Shown here: positions 26,491 to 33,924 of the stretch, piece after piece
How positions within the stretch are numbered: position 1 is the first letter of the stretch
Layout: every line of letters begins with the position of its first letter
Assembly: GCF_900108855.1 (NCBI RefSeq)
Contig: NZ_FNXY01000001.1
Location: 186,001-250,000, forward strand
DNA length: 64,000 nucleotides
From: Dyadobacter koreensis
GTDB taxonomy: Bacteria > Bacteroidota > Bacteroidia > Cytophagales > Spirosomataceae
Reading direction: 5' to 3'
The notes under the pieces: model-generated
The model's input: the letters and a program-made list of their open reading frames with translations, nothing else
Database searches by the model: none
Told to the model about the DNA's origin: nothing
Translations under genes and position numbers: made by a program

Positions 26491-28032
26491 ATGGCTGACA
26501 ATCCAATGCCAGATAACCTGATGAATTCAGTTTTGGCTAAACTCTACGACATTATTGCAAATGGTGATGGAGTGACCGTTCCCAAATCGGAGGATATTTT
26601 TTTTACCTGGTGCTCTCCGGGTATTCCATTCGACGAAAATGAATTTGACTTTTTGCGGCAAGGACTGACAGGGGTGATAAAACCAGAATCGTTGATAACG
26701 AAAGATGCAGCCGGAAATGAAACCAGACGAGAGTTGACAGACGTAGAGCGGGCCGAGCTTCTGGCATCAAACACCACTCAGATGTATATGCAAGCCGAGT
26801 CTTTTGCACGATTTGTTGACTTTGTACCGGATGCGTCCGGTATCAACGATGCGCTGACCAGAATGAATATCAAAAATGACGAAGGGACACTATCAGATAT
26901 TTACGAGTTCGTTCTGCGTTTTAGTCAGGTCGCCAATACGGAGTTGACTCCCGACGAAAAGGCAAAAATTGAAAAATACCGGCAGCTTCTACAAGTGGAA
27001 AGGGAAAAAGAAGACATCCTGACCGGTGAAAAAATAAAGGTGATGGAGGAGAGCCCTCTGGTGAAAGCGTATGCAGAGAAGCGTGCGGCCTGGGAGGAAG
27101 CTTCTCTGATCTATAATAATTCAAGAATCAATGCACTGACTGCTTCAACGCCCCGAGACGTTCACGATTTCGCAATCAATGCCAACATATACAGAAGCCG
27201 GGTCAATTTTGCTCTTAATGACTGGATAAACAATGGCTTCAAGAATGAATTCGAAGGCATTGCGGCAAGAATTGACCAGATGAGCTCGCGGGATCTTACC
27301 ATAATAAAAGCGCTTTACAAAGACGCAATGGCCAAGGCCAAACTGACGGGCATTGCCAGCGGAGGGGACTTTTATTATACTTCGCTGGCGCCTGCCGGTT
27401 TTGTAAAATCAAGGGGATGGACCCGGTTTACCTTTACCAATAACGATTACAGTTACTATTCAAATAAAACGACCACCACTGCAAGCGGTATGGGCGGATT
27501 AAGCCTTGGCTTGTTCAACATTGGTGGGTCGGGCGGCGGTACGAAAACCAAAGTAAACACCCAGGCAGACATGAGCAACTTTGAGCTTTCATTCGAAATT
27601 GCGCAAGTGAGCATTCAGCGCTCCAACTGGTTTAAATTAAATTTCCTTACGAGCAATACCTGGCGTTTTGACCCAGCAAATCCCGAATCGAAAGGGGACT
27701 TTTTAAGTGATGGGAAGCGCCCTCCCAGCATTGAGTCTCTTATGCCTGCTTTTGCCACTTCCATGATCTTTATCCGGGGACTAAATTTAAAATTTCGAAA
27801 TTCGCTGTCTGTCGGACAAACCCTGGAATCGGCAGCCAATGCAGGAGGCGCTCTGAGTTTTGGTCCTTTTTTTATGGGGGGCAATGCGAAAAAAACTACT
27901 TCAGAAGCAAAAAGACAGTTTCATAGTGACAGCCAAGGTATAAGTGTGGATGGCTTGCAGTGTATCGGCTTTAAATGCCATTTGATGCCACTTTCTCCTA
28001 ATCCAAATCTTTCCATTACTAATTGGGTTTAA
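26491..28032 (+). CDS. Unknown protein A of a DyP-peroxidase operon, 513 aa
   Basis: I do not recognise a named family. The protein is soluble with no signal peptide. The N-terminal half is helical and charged, with DELTPDE-like and KYRQLLQVEREKEDI segments. The middle has a glycine-rich loop (GGLSLGLFNIGGSGGG, about 340-355). The C-terminal part is beta-rich, with VSIQRSNWFK at 373-382, SNTW ending at Trp391, MIFIRGLN around Arg429 and LSFGPFFMGG at 455-464. The same ordered motifs recur in protein B encoded next, so the two are paralogues. An 11-bp hairpin with a T run follows the stop codon, which could make this gene more highly expressed than the two downstream. Confidence 0.8.
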   Translation: MADNPMPDNLMNSVLAKLYDIIANGDGVTVPKSEDIFFTWCSPGIPFDENEFDFLRQGLTGVIKPESLITKDAAGNETRRELTDVERAELLASNTTQMYMQAESFARFVDFVPDASGINDALTRMNIKNDEGTLSDIYEFVLRFSQVANTELTPDEKAKIEKYRQLLQVEREKEDILTGEKIKVMEESPLVKAYAEKRAAWEEASLIYNNSRINALTASTPRDVHDFAINANIYRSRVNFALNDWINNGFKNEFEGIAARIDQMSSRDLTIIKALYKDAMAKAKLTGIASGGDFYYTSLAPAGFVKSRGWTRFTFTNNDYSYYSNKTTTTASGMGGLSLGLFNIGGSGGGTKTKVNTQADMSNFELSFEIAQVSIQRSNWFKLNFLTSNTWRFDPANPESKGDFLSDGKRPPSIESLMPAFATSMIFIRGLNLKFRNSLSVGQTLESAANAGGALSFGPFFMGGNAKKTTSEAKRQFHSDSQGISVDGLQCIGFKCHLMPLSPNPNLSITNWV

Positions 28033-28040
28033 CGATATTC

Positions 28041-28082
28041 TCCCTGGCCTTCAAGCGAAAAGGCCAGGGAATCCGGTTTTTT
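28041..28082 (+). terminator. Hairpin with T run inside the DyP operon (partial terminator)
   Basis: A perfect 11-bp stem (TCCCTGGCCTT with AAGGCCAGGGA, 28041-28051 and 28060-28070) has an 8-base loop and is followed after six bases by six T residues. It lies between protein A and protein B genes, 8 bases after the stop of A. Confidence 0.75.
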
Positions 28083-28115
28083 ACACGATCAGTTCACTCC
28101 AAAAATTTCTTAGCC

Positions 28116-29918
28116 ATGAGTTTAATTCCTGCGATGTTCCAGTACATAAAAAAAATTGTTGGTACTAATAGTGAAAAGCAGATTGCCTTTGCTCCACTGG
28201 CAACTCCCTTTACCAACGAGGATTTTTTGTTTCTTGACGCAGAAGTATATCAGCGGGATCCTGGCAGATTTTACGATGAGGCATCAGAATTTTCTCAAAA
28301 GGCCAATTCTATTGTCAAAAAAGCAGGTGTTTGGGAAATTGATTCAGACAACTTCCTGTATGACAGATATGCTGAAATTTTAAATAATGCCAGACTGATT
28401 GAAGATCGTGATTTCAATCAAGACGAACTTGAAAAGCAGCAATCCGCCCGAAAGATCCTGTATGGCGCAGACGATTTGCCAACCGAATCTTTTGTCCGTT
28501 ACAAATCTTTTGAAAAACAATATAAACAGATACTTCAAAATGTTCAGTCACACCAGGCATCAGAACCTTCTGACCGGGCATTATGGGAGGCAAAATTAAG
28601 TGAGCTGGAGGATGCGCTGCGAGATAAAGAACTTGAATGGAAAGCGCTCGGTGCAAAAGCAGTTATTGAAAATGCTATGAAAGCCTTTGATGAGCCCAAG
28701 GAAAACGCTGAGAGATCCGCATTTGCAGTCCAGTGGCAGGAAGCGAAAACAGTCTTTAATACATTAAAAGCAGAAAACATTAGCTCAGGGGCAGAAATAT
28801 ATCCAATGGGTTGTATTCCCAATAACCTCTACCAATATAATCAGCAGCCTTGGGCAAAAGTTCATCTGAACAGGAATGAGATTGACGCACTAACTGACGA
28901 ATTTGAAAATAATCCTGAAAGCGAAGCCTTGCGTTCAGTCTTCGATCAGGATGATTTTGTAACGCTCGAAAGCATCGCCTTTGATATATGCCGCGTTGTT
29001 CTTTCCCGGGCCTGGTTTAAGGAAAACCTTCTGTTCAGCAAATACTGGGATTACCCCGGCGTACAAGTTTCGACAAGCGATACTCAATCTTTTCAAGGGA
29101 CAATACCCGCCTATCCAACTGAATTTATCCTGGTTCGAAATATAACGCCGGAACTGGCAGCAAATTCACCTGGTAATGAAACCATTAAAAGCGAACTCCT
29201 GGCCGGTTCCGCTGTATTTCTTGGCCCTTTCCTATTGAAAAACGCGGTTGCGTCACAGTTAAACCCCAACGTTCTTCAAGTCCAAAATTACACAGCGCAG
29301 CAGTTAAAAGTGCTTGCCGGAGTGCCCGGTCAAAGTATAACCGTCCACGATCGCCGCACAAAGAAGGCTGCCATGGGCGTACTCAAAACAGTACATAGCA
29401 ACAGCATGCAAAAAGCTCTTTCTGCCAGAAGCTCTTTGATGCTGAATGCTGAAAAGTCTCCGCGACTCTTTCGGCCAACCTCTAATTCTGGCGGCAGACT
29501 AACCAAGCCTTTCGAAAGAGAAGGATACATCTGGGTGATCGATCACTGGGAAAGAAAAAGAGCCCATCCACCAGTTGGATTCCGCCTTTCCGGAAAAATC
29601 GTTGACGAAAAAAACACGCCCATAGCCGGCGCACAGATTGATATTTTAAGTGCGGCCCTTACGATTCCCAAAACGTTGCCAACCGACGAAAAAGGGATGT
29701 TTTTGGATCCTACGTTAAAGCCCGGGACCTATCATTTGACAGTCAGAAAAGAGGGTTATTCTATTCTGGAAAGGGATATTGTGCTCACAGGCAATCTGGA
29801 TCTTAATGCCTTATCCATCAATTCAATCAAGCCCATCGACAGTTTTTTATTATTAGGGGTGGTTTACAAAAAACTCCCCAAACTACCTGATCCCATTCCC
29901 GGAGAGAAATATTTTTGA
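28116..29918 (+). CDS. Unknown protein B of a DyP-peroxidase operon, 600 aa
   Basis: The ATG at 28116 (MSLIPAMFQYIKK) is chosen because the open frame upstream runs through the preceding hairpin. No known family is recognised for the main part. It is a diverged paralogue of protein A: a PFTNEDFLFL start at about residue 30, a helical middle, then LSRAWFKENLLFSKYW at 296-311, FILVRN ending near 342 and LGPFLLKN at 369-376. The spacing from the Arg to the GPF motif is the same (30 residues) in both. Unlike A, it ends in a carboxypeptidase-regulatory-like beta-sandwich (FRLSGKIVDEKNTPIAGAQI ... GTYHLTVRKEGY). No signal peptide is seen, so it is probably cytosolic. Confidence 0.8.
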   Translation: MSLIPAMFQYIKKIVGTNSEKQIAFAPLATPFTNEDFLFLDAEVYQRDPGRFYDEASEFSQKANSIVKKAGVWEIDSDNFLYDRYAEILNNARLIEDRDFNQDELEKQQSARKILYGADDLPTESFVRYKSFEKQYKQILQNVQSHQASEPSDRALWEAKLSELEDALRDKELEWKALGAKAVIENAMKAFDEPKENAERSAFAVQWQEAKTVFNTLKAENISSGAEIYPMGCIPNNLYQYNQQPWAKVHLNRNEIDALTDEFENNPESEALRSVFDQDDFVTLESIAFDICRVVLSRAWFKENLLFSKYWDYPGVQVSTSDTQSFQGTIPAYPTEFILVRNITPELAANSPGNETIKSELLAGSAVFLGPFLLKNAVASQLNPNVLQVQNYTAQQLKVLAGVPGQSITVHDRRTKKAAMGVLKTVHSNSMQKALSARSSLMLNAEKSPRLFRPTSNSGGRLTKPFEREGYIWVIDHWERKRAHPPVGFRLSGKIVDEKNTPIAGAQIDILSAALTIPKTLPTDEKGMFLDPTLKPGTYHLTVRKEGYSILERDIVLTGNLDLNALSINSIKPIDSFLLLGVVYKKLPKLPDPIPGEKYF

Positions 29919-29975
29919 CCTCTCGGTTTTCAGCTTTTTAATGCGTGTGTACAAAACATTTAATTCTAGTTTGTT

Positions 29976-31865
29976 ATGAAAACCCACGATTTTCTAATTT
30001 GTGCTTTTCATGGTGATGTAACAGTATATGTAGCAGAAGTTTTAAAGGTACTACCTGAAAGTTTTGAATGCAGATTTGTGCATTCCGAAAGCCGTTATAC
30101 CTTTTCACTGAATACGTGGGCTGTATTAAAAACCACAGGTGCTTTTCGGGTTGGTACCTTGCTGACCTCGCATGAACTTTATACACCTGCACTTGGGCCG
30201 CTCCTGTTGAACTCTTTTGTCTCCGTCACCTTTGCAAATGGCAAAAGTTATTTGGGTAGGCTAATTGCGCAGCATCCGCATGTAGTAAGGTTTTTGCATA
30301 AAGGCCTGCCGATTTATGTATTTGAAAACAACAAAATCATCAGCTCGGGCGGGATTTATCCAAAGGGCCAATCCATTATTAATATTAATCCGTTCGAATT
30401 GGCCAATCAGCAGCCGAAAGACAACGGCGCACCCGATCTGAGTCAAAAAGGCATTAGTTATAATGGCTCTGCGTTTCAGAGAATCGCCTCCGAAATTCAG
30501 GGCAACATTGTCAAGTCGCATGGTCGTGACCATTCGTCACATATTCTATTCCGCTTTAATCCACAAAAACAGGAAGACGCAAAAGCATTTATAAGCGAGT
30601 TTGCCGTAACAAAGCTAACTAGTGCCTGGAAGCAAAAACAGGACAGCGATAAAATAACAACGGAAAAAAAACTTGCCACTCAGGAAAATAGAAACCCGAA
30701 GCTCGAAGCACTTCAAACGATGTTCATCAGCCTTCTTCTAAGCGCTGAAGGTTATCAATACCTTAATTTGGACCTAGCCGGTTTTGAGCAGGATTTCAGA
30801 TCGGGGATGAAAAATGCAAATTTGTCCAGCACCCAGATGTTTGACCGACCGGCTCAATCTTGGGAAACTACCTATCAGAATGAAATTCACGGGATGATCC
30901 TGGTTGCATGGGGAGCAGAAGATAGAACTAAACTGGACATTGAAACAGATAACATTACAGCCCGATTACGAAAAAACAATCTGGCATCGGTTCTTGGCAT
31001 TGAAAAGGGCGATGGACAAAAAAATGCGAATGGAGATCACGTCGAACATTTTGGATATGTGGATGGGATCAGTCAGCCCAAATTTTTCAATGAAGAGTTA
31101 TCAGAGCTGAAAGAACAGGGAGTCGATACCCTTCGCTGGAATCCACTGATGCCTCTTGACCTTGTACTCACCAGAGACCCTCTTTCAGAAAATCTGTTTT
31201 CATATGGCAGCTATTTTGTGTTCAGAAAATTACAGCAGCACACGCAGGCTTTTCGAGAAGCAGTCATAAAGCTTGCAGGCGAACTTTTTACAAATCCGAC
31301 CAGCGATGATATGGATTGGGCGGGAGCCATGATTGTTGGCCGGTTTAAAAATGGAGTTCCTTTGACACTGAGCAATTCTAATAAGGAAATTGATGGAATT
31401 GCTGTTCGAAATGAGACGGTAGGAAAAATAAATGATTTTGACTACAGCCGTGACGCAGACGGATCGCGGTGTCCTTTGCATGCGCATGTCAGAAAAACAA
31501 ACCCAAGAACAGCTGGCAATGAACAGGAAAAAAGACACATGATGGCGCGGCGCGGCATAAGCTATAAACAACAGACAGGTAGGCAAACCGAAGTCGGATT
31601 ACTTTTTATGAGCTTTCAATCCAGTATTTTTCAGCAGTTCCAACACCAGCAGGAGGTTTTTGCAAATGATCACACGCAAGGAAAAGATCCAGTGATTGGC
31701 CAGGGAGATTTTGAAAATTCCAATCAGCGCTATGCGCCTGTATATGGTAATAAAGCTTCTCTTGTAAGTGCCAAACCATTTCATGGATTCGTTACACTTA
31801 AAGGTGGAGAATACTTTTTTGCTCCCTCTATGCAATTTCTGCGCTCTATTGGTCAAAATAGCTAA
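29976..31865 (+). CDS. DyP-type peroxidase with extra N-terminal domain, 629 aa
   Basis: The C-terminal 470 residues are a dye-decolourising peroxidase: EIQGNIVKSHGRDHSSHI at about residue 170, the distal GYVDG motif at 360-364 with Asp363, and the proximal heme ligand His504 in CPLHAHVRKTNPR. It should use hydrogen peroxide to oxidise a substrate through heme. The first 150 residues are an added beta-rich region not found in ordinary DyPs. It seems to hold two similar units, each with a Y/V-x-x-VL-x-x-x-P-type strand and a closing G-rich turn (GAFRVGTLL; GGIYPKGQSI). No export signal is seen. It is the third gene after two paralogous unknown proteins, which suggests that they bind, house or supply it. 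Confidence 0.88.
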   Translation: MKTHDFLICAFHGDVTVYVAEVLKVLPESFECRFVHSESRYTFSLNTWAVLKTTGAFRVGTLLTSHELYTPALGPLLLNSFVSVTFANGKSYLGRLIAQHPHVVRFLHKGLPIYVFENNKIISSGGIYPKGQSIININPFELANQQPKDNGAPDLSQKGISYNGSAFQRIASEIQGNIVKSHGRDHSSHILFRFNPQKQEDAKAFISEFAVTKLTSAWKQKQDSDKITTEKKLATQENRNPKLEALQTMFISLLLSAEGYQYLNLDLAGFEQDFRSGMKNANLSSTQMFDRPAQSWETTYQNEIHGMILVAWGAEDRTKLDIETDNITARLRKNNLASVLGIEKGDGQKNANGDHVEHFGYVDGISQPKFFNEELSELKEQGVDTLRWNPLMPLDLVLTRDPLSENLFSYGSYFVFRKLQQHTQAFREAVIKLAGELFTNPTSDDMDWAGAMIVGRFKNGVPLTLSNSNKEIDGIAVRNETVGKINDFDYSRDADGSRCPLHAHVRKTNPRTAGNEQEKRHMMARRGISYKQQTGRQTEVGLLFMSFQSSIFQQFQHQQEVFANDHTQGKDPVIGQGDFENSNQRYAPVYGNKASLVSAKPFHGFVTLKGGEYFFAPSMQFLRSIGQNS

Positions 31866-31918
31866 GTAATAGATAATTCCTTTTGCCGAGTCAGTTAATA
31901 GATCTTTCAGTAATAGAT
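31865..31918 (+). repeat. Three short direct repeats after the DyP gene
   Basis: AGTAATAGAT occurs at 31865-31874 and 31909-31918, with a near copy AGTTAATAGAT at 31893-31903. They lie just after the DyP stop codon. Spacing is irregular and the role, if any, is unknown. Confidence 0.4.
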
Positions 31919-31977
31919 TTAAGTGACTTATAAGGAAATGGTAGGTATATTTTCCCTTTTTCATTCTCTCAAATAAT

Positions 31978-32118
31978 ATGGAAACACCCATTGTGGACTT
32001 CAAATTAGAAATGCCTCAATTGGCTAAATATCTGTGGCTTTCTGAAAGAAGACTCGATGAAATGGGTTTCAATTTAGTAGAACTTACTAGAATAAAATGG
32101 AAGAGAACAAATTACTAA
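31978..32118 (+). CDS. Possible 46-aa ORF overlapping the VOC gene start
   Basis: An ATG frame encodes METPIVDFKLEM, then KYLWLSERRLDEMGFNLVEL, and stops 22 bases inside the following VOC gene in another frame. Its composition is protein-like and acidic/basic balanced, but the overlap and short length make it doubtful. It could also be the remnant of a longer gene. No family is recognised. Confidence 0.25.
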   Translation: METPIVDFKLEMPQLAKYLWLSERRLDEMGFNLVELTRIKWKRTNY

Positions 32119-32549
32119 GAATGGTCAATGTCGGCATTGTTGTCGAATCGCTTGACAATGCCATTTTATTTTTCACAGAAATAGGTCTTAGGCTCGAAGG
32201 GCGTATGATAGTGGAAGGTGAGTGGGCTGGCCGTGTTACCGGACTTGGTACTCAGCGCGTGGAAATCGCTATGATGGTAACTCCTGATGGACACAGCCGT
32301 TTGGAACTGTCACAATTCTTCACACCTGAAACTATTTCAGATCATCGCAATGCACCAGTGAATGCCCTTGGATATTTACGGATTATGTTTACTGTCCAGG
32401 ATATTGATGAAGTAGTATCGCGACTGATCAGTCAAGGTGCTCGTCTTGTTGGAGAAATAGTTCAATATGAGAATTCATACAGGCTATGCTACATCCGCGG
32501 AGCTGAGGGGATTCTGGTTGGATTAGCAGAACAAATTGGCACAAGGTAG
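32097..32549 (+). CDS. VOC-superfamily (glyoxalase/bleomycin-resistance fold) protein
   Basis: The 150-residue protein has two beta-alpha-beta-beta-beta units. The first starts VNVGIVVESLDNAILFFTEI and the second LRIMFTVQDIDEVVSRLI. The possible metal-binding Glu is near RLELSQFF, but a full His/Glu set is not obvious, so catalytic type is unclear. Such proteins include lyases, dioxygenases and antibiotic-binding proteins. The gene appears to be alone, convergent with the chloroperoxidase-like gene and separated from it by a strong terminator. Confidence 0.85.
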   Translation: MEENKLLRMVNVGIVVESLDNAILFFTEIGLRLEGRMIVEGEWAGRVTGLGTQRVEIAMMVTPDGHSRLELSQFFTPETISDHRNAPVNALGYLRIMFTVQDIDEVVSRLISQGARLVGEIVQYENSYRLCYIRGAEGILVGLAEQIGTR

Positions 32550-32704
32550 ATGTAGATATCAGGTTAGAGTTCGTTAGTTTAATTCAAAGTTCTGCCAAAA
32601 TAAAAAAGCTACTGACATACAAACTGCTTTAATGGGCGACAGATACGAAGAACAAGAATTTCCCACCATTTACAGTGCTGACGTGCCTCTGATTAAATCA
32701 TAAA

Positions 32705-32734
32705 TTAGCCCTGGAAAAATATTTCCAGGGCTAA
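32705..32734 (-). terminator. Perfect 13-bp-stem terminator hairpin
   Basis: TTAGCCCTGGAAA pairs perfectly with TTTCCAGGGCTAA around a four-base loop. It lies between the convergent VOC and chloroperoxidase-like genes and probably ends both transcripts; T-runs are short on either side. Confidence 0.7.
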
Positions 32735-32789
32735 ACTTTCCATTTCTAAATCGTTCACTTCAATTCAATATGTTCTCTTTTATCGCGTA

Positions 32790-33611
32790 TCAGGATTTAA
32801 AAAATGCCAAAAGATCTTTATTAATTGTCGCAGCTTCCGTAGCAGGCATTCCATGCGGGAAGCCGGGGTAAGAAATTAACGTCCCATTTTTCAAAAGCTT
32901 CACTGCTTTTGCACCTGATATTGGAAATGGAACAATCTGATCATCTTCACCATGCAAAACCAGCACGGGAAAGTCTACACTTTTAAGATCTTCGGTGAAA
33001 TCTGTTTCTGAAAATGCCTTGATTCCGTCGTAATGCGCTTTGATTCCTCCCATCATTGCCTGACGCCACCAGTTATCGCGGATTCCTTGCGATATTTCCG
33101 CGCCTTCACGGTTATATCCGTAGAAGGGAATGGTAAAATCCTGGAAATATTGCGCACGTTTTGTGGCAGTCCCCTCACGGATTTCGTCGAAAACAGACAT
33201 TGGTACTCCATCCGGATTCTCAGCGGTCTGAACCATAAGAGGAGTCACAGCACTGATCAACACCACTTTGGCTACACGGCCCTGTCCGTAATTTGCAGCA
33301 TAATGTATCGCTTCCCCGCCGCCGGTCGAATGGCCAACATGGATAGCCTCTTTCAAATCTAGTGCCTTGGTAAGTTCTGCAACGTCAGCGGCATAAGTAT
33401 CCATATTATGTCCCTCTGAGACTTGGGTCGATCTTCCGTGTCCACGGCGGTCATGCGCAATAACCCGGTAGCCCTGGCTCAGGAAAAACATCATCTGACC
33501 ATCCCAATCATCGCCAGACAATGGCCATCCGTGATGAAATACAATGGGTTGTCCTGTTCCCCAGTCTTTATAATAAATTTCTGTTCCGTCTTTTACAGTA
33601 AGCTTTGGCAT
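32790..33611 (-). CDS. Chloroperoxidase-like alpha/beta hydrolase (cofactor-free haloperoxidase family)
   Basis: The 273-residue enzyme matches the non-heme chloroperoxidase/arylesterase group: FHHGWPLSGDDWDGQM near residues 25-40, HDRRGHGRS at 53-61, the nucleophile elbow GHSTGG with Ser95, acid in LHGEDDQIVP and His in PGFPHGM. These enzymes are serine esterases or perhydrolases that can generate peracids from acetate and peroxide. There is no signal peptide. A short palindrome GTTAT-TG-ATAAC lies 20 bases upstream of the start, similar to one in front of the ThuA-fusion gene. Confidence 0.92.
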   Translation of the reverse strand: MPKLTVKDGTEIYYKDWGTGQPIVFHHGWPLSGDDWDGQMMFFLSQGYRVIAHDRRGHGRSTQVSEGHNMDTYAADVAELTKALDLKEAIHVGHSTGGGEAIHYAANYGQGRVAKVVLISAVTPLMVQTAENPDGVPMSVFDEIREGTATKRAQYFQDFTIPFYGYNREGAEISQGIRDNWWRQAMMGGIKAHYDGIKAFSETDFTEDLKSVDFPVLVLHGEDDQIVPFPISGAKAVKLLKNGTLISYPGFPHGMPATEAATINKDLLAFFKS

Positions 33612-33631
33612 AAGTAAGGATTTTTGATAAT

Positions 33632-33643
33632 GTTATTGATAAC
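33632..33643 (-). promoter_or_regulatory. Short inverted repeat upstream of the chloroperoxidase-like gene
   Basis: GTTAT-TG-ATAAC, followed by CCAA, resembles the GGTTATCGATAACC element followed by AAA at 18854. Both sit 15-20 bases before a leftward start codon. Confidence 0.35.
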
Positions 33644-33924
33644 CAAGATTTGCATCTGCCTATCTTGAAATAATTTATATTCAAAAGTCCGACTATTTTG
33701 ACTTCTCGTCAATTGCTGAATTAAGGATAATGATGTACAAATCAAGGTCTGTCAAACATTATACCAAAAAAGTGCTGGAAAATCACTGAAACAGGCAGCT
33801 AGAAATTGCTTCGAAAGGTAGCGTATTTAAGACAAATTAAAATCCGGTATTATTAATAAGTTATTCGCTCGTTGAGAAAAAAAATATTTTCCTGACCGGC
33901 AGCGCTCCAGATACCTTTTTAATA
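33644..33924. other. Intergenic region without recognised features
   Basis: AT-rich sequence between the chloroperoxidase-like gene and the 3' end of the outer-membrane receptor gene. I see no gene or clear hairpin in it. Confidence 0.4.
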
